Below, piece after piece: positions 62,808 to 64,000 of a stretch of 64,000 nt of DNA (positions are counted from its first letter, which is position 1; each line of letters begins with the position of its first letter). Source of the stretch: Hymenobacter lucidus (GTDB lineage: Bacteria; Bacteroidota; Bacteroidia; Cytophagales; Hymenobacteraceae); contig NZ_JAJADR010000001.1 in the NCBI RefSeq assembly GCF_020447265.1, forward strand, positions 868,001 to 932,000. Reading direction: 5' to 3'. The position numbers and the translations under genes were made by a program. The notes under the pieces were generated by a model. The model ran no database searches. It had not been told where the DNA came from and saw nothing but the letters and a program-made list of their open reading frames with translations.

Positions 62808-64000
62808 ATGGAGAAAGTAGACGTATGGGGCGGAATTGAGTGTACCATCCGCCGGGTGGGCAACGGCTATTCCGACCAGCTAGTGAGCAGTGGCCACCGC
62901 ACCCGCATAGATGACCTGAACCTATTTGCCGAGTTGGGTATCCGGAAGCTGCGCTACCCCGTACTCTGGGAGCAGGTGGCCCCCGACAGCCTCGACATCC
63001 CCGACTGGACCTGGACCGATGCCCGCATGGCGCGCCTGCGGGAGGTGGGCATCGACCCCATTGTGACGCTGCTGCACCACGGCAGCGGGCCGCGCTACAC
63101 AGCCCTCCACAAAAAGAACTTCGTAGCTGGCTTAGCCCGTTTTGCCCGCATGGTGGCCGAGCGTTACCCCTGGGTGAAACACTATACGCCCGTGAACGAG
63201 CCTCTGACTACGGCCCGCTTCAGTGGCCTCTATGGCATCTGGTACCCGCATGCGCTGGACGATAAAACCTTCGTCCGGATTCAGCTCAACCATATCAAAG
63301 GCACGCGGGCCGCTATGCGGGCCATTCGGGAAGTAACGCCCGATGCCTTGCTGGTGCAAACCGAGGACTTGGGCAAAACCCACTGCACGCCCCAGCTGGC
63401 TGGTCAGGCCGAGTTTGAAAATAACCGGCGCTGGCTCACCTTCGATTTGCTGTGCGGCCGGCTCAACCAGCAACACCCGCTGTGGGACTACCTGCGCGAC
63501 AATGGCGCTTCGGCCGCCGAGTTGTTGAATCTGGTGAAAACGCCCTGCCCGCCGGATATTATGGGCATTAACCACTACGTGACCAGTGAGCGGTTTTTGG
63601 ACGACAGCACCCAGCACTTTCCTGGGCACCACCTGTGCCGCAGCGCCGAACGGGTCGACTATGCCGACGTGGAAGCCGTGCGGGTGCGCCTGGTGCAGTT
63701 GACTGGCCTACACAACCTGCTGCTCGAAGCCTGGAACCGCTACCAGCTGCCGTTGGCCGTAACCGAAGTGCACCTCGACTGTACCCGCGAAGAGCAGATG
63801 CGCTGGGTGCAATATGCCTGGGACGCGGCCACTCAGCTCCGGCAGGAAGGCGTAGATATGCGCGCCATTACCATCTGGTCGTTGCTCGGGGCCTACGACT
63901 GGAACAGCCTGCTCACCCAGGAAGGAGCCTTCTACGAAAGCGGCGTATTTGATATGCGCAGCGGCCAGCCCCGCAAGACGGCCTTGTTCAAAATGGTCAA
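62808..64000 (+). CDS. GH1-like glycoside hydrolase domain protein, 3' end missing
   Basis: Open from the ATG at 62808 to the window end, 397 codons plus two bases, no stop. A TIM-barrel of family 1 type: LGIRKLRYPVLWEQVAPD, HYTPVNEPLTTARF with acid/base Glu131, and LAVTEVHLDCTREEQ with nucleophile Glu320, followed by TIWSLLGAYDWNSLL. In several bacteria a GH1-like domain of this kind is fused to an RmlD-type reductase and sits next to glf; whether the second domain exists here lies beyond the window. A gap with a 17-bp palindrome separates it from glf. Confidence 0.85.
   Translation, partial: MEKVDVWGGIECTIRRVGNGYSDQLVSSGHRTRIDDLNLFAELGIRKLRYPVLWEQVAPDSLDIPDWTWTDARMARLREVGIDPIVTLLHHGSGPRYTALHKKNFVAGLARFARMVAERYPWVKHYTPVNEPLTTARFSGLYGIWYPHALDDKTFVRIQLNHIKGTRAAMRAIREVTPDALLVQTEDLGKTHCTPQLAGQAEFENNRRWLTFDLLCGRLNQQHPLWDYLRDNGASAAELLNLVKTPCPPDIMGINHYVTSERFLDDSTQHFPGHHLCRSAERVDYADVEAVRVRLVQLTGLHNLLLEAWNRYQLPLAVTEVHLDCTREEQMRWVQYAWDAATQLRQEGVDMRAITIWSLLGAYDWNSLLTQEGAFYESGVFDMRSGQPRKTALFKMV

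Overview
The window is chromosomal DNA from a Bacteroidota member, most likely a Hymenobacter-like Cytophagales bacterium. Four things point there: promoter elements of the Bacteroidota type (TTTG, about 20 bases, then TAnnTTTG), start codons with no Shine-Dalgarno sequence even for ribosomal protein genes, three secreted proteins ending in type IX secretion (T9SS) sorting domains, and the protein sequences themselves. The genus is inferred, because no rRNA gene is present.

Bases 1-28968 hold the core transcription and translation block: rpoB (5' end missing), rpoC, two small genes (one DUF3467), then rpsL-rpsG-fusA-rpsJ, and after an interruption rplC-D-W-B, rpsS, rplV, rpsC, rplP, rpmC, rpsQ, rplN-X-E, rpsN, rpsH, rplF-R, rpsE, rpmD, rplO, secY, map, infA, rpmJ, rpsM-K-D, rpoA and rplQ. 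Promoters and terminators visible in the DNA divide it into at least three units. The str unit has a promoter at 8365 and a terminator at 12039. The S10 unit has a promoter at 13619 and a terminator at 20348. The spc/alpha unit has a promoter at 20364, inside the preceding terminator, and a terminator at 28990. A membrane protein of the O-antigen ligase/polymerase type lies between rpsJ and rplC. Several gaps in the block hold conserved-looking hairpins (before rpsG, fusA, rplC, rpsK, rpsD and rplQ) that are candidate cis-regulatory RNAs. A terminator-like hairpin lies between rpoB and rpoC.

Bases 29198-42048 hold a secreted GEAHG-motif protein with a LytS/LytTR two-component pair, enolase, an FtsB/DivIC-like division protein, a 1336-residue secreted CUB/CARDB repeat protein, a small exported protein, anmK (cell-wall sugar recycling) and an HscA-type Hsp70.

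Bases 42463-49883 carry a same-strand series: a DUF4331 secreted protein, a TPR protein, a HupE/UreJ-type permease, a small His/Cys-containing exported protein, a tiny ORF and a TonB-dependent receptor. It looks like an envelope uptake module, possibly for a metal; this is the best candidate for an undescribed system. It is followed by two paralogous YkuD-type L,D-transpeptidase-like proteins on either side of a secreted GH13 alpha-amylase.

Bases 54647-64000 hold an Ldh-family dehydrogenase, a Ppx/GppA phosphatase, an RlmI-like methyltransferase, a DinB protein, dapF, a GNAT acetyltransferase, and a glycan cluster of a glycosyltransferase, UDP-galactopyranose mutase (glf) and a GH1-like protein cut by the window edge. 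Intergenic spaces contain a dispersed palindromic repeat and hairpins built of short repeated words. No tRNA, rRNA, CRISPR array, transposase or prophage gene was seen.
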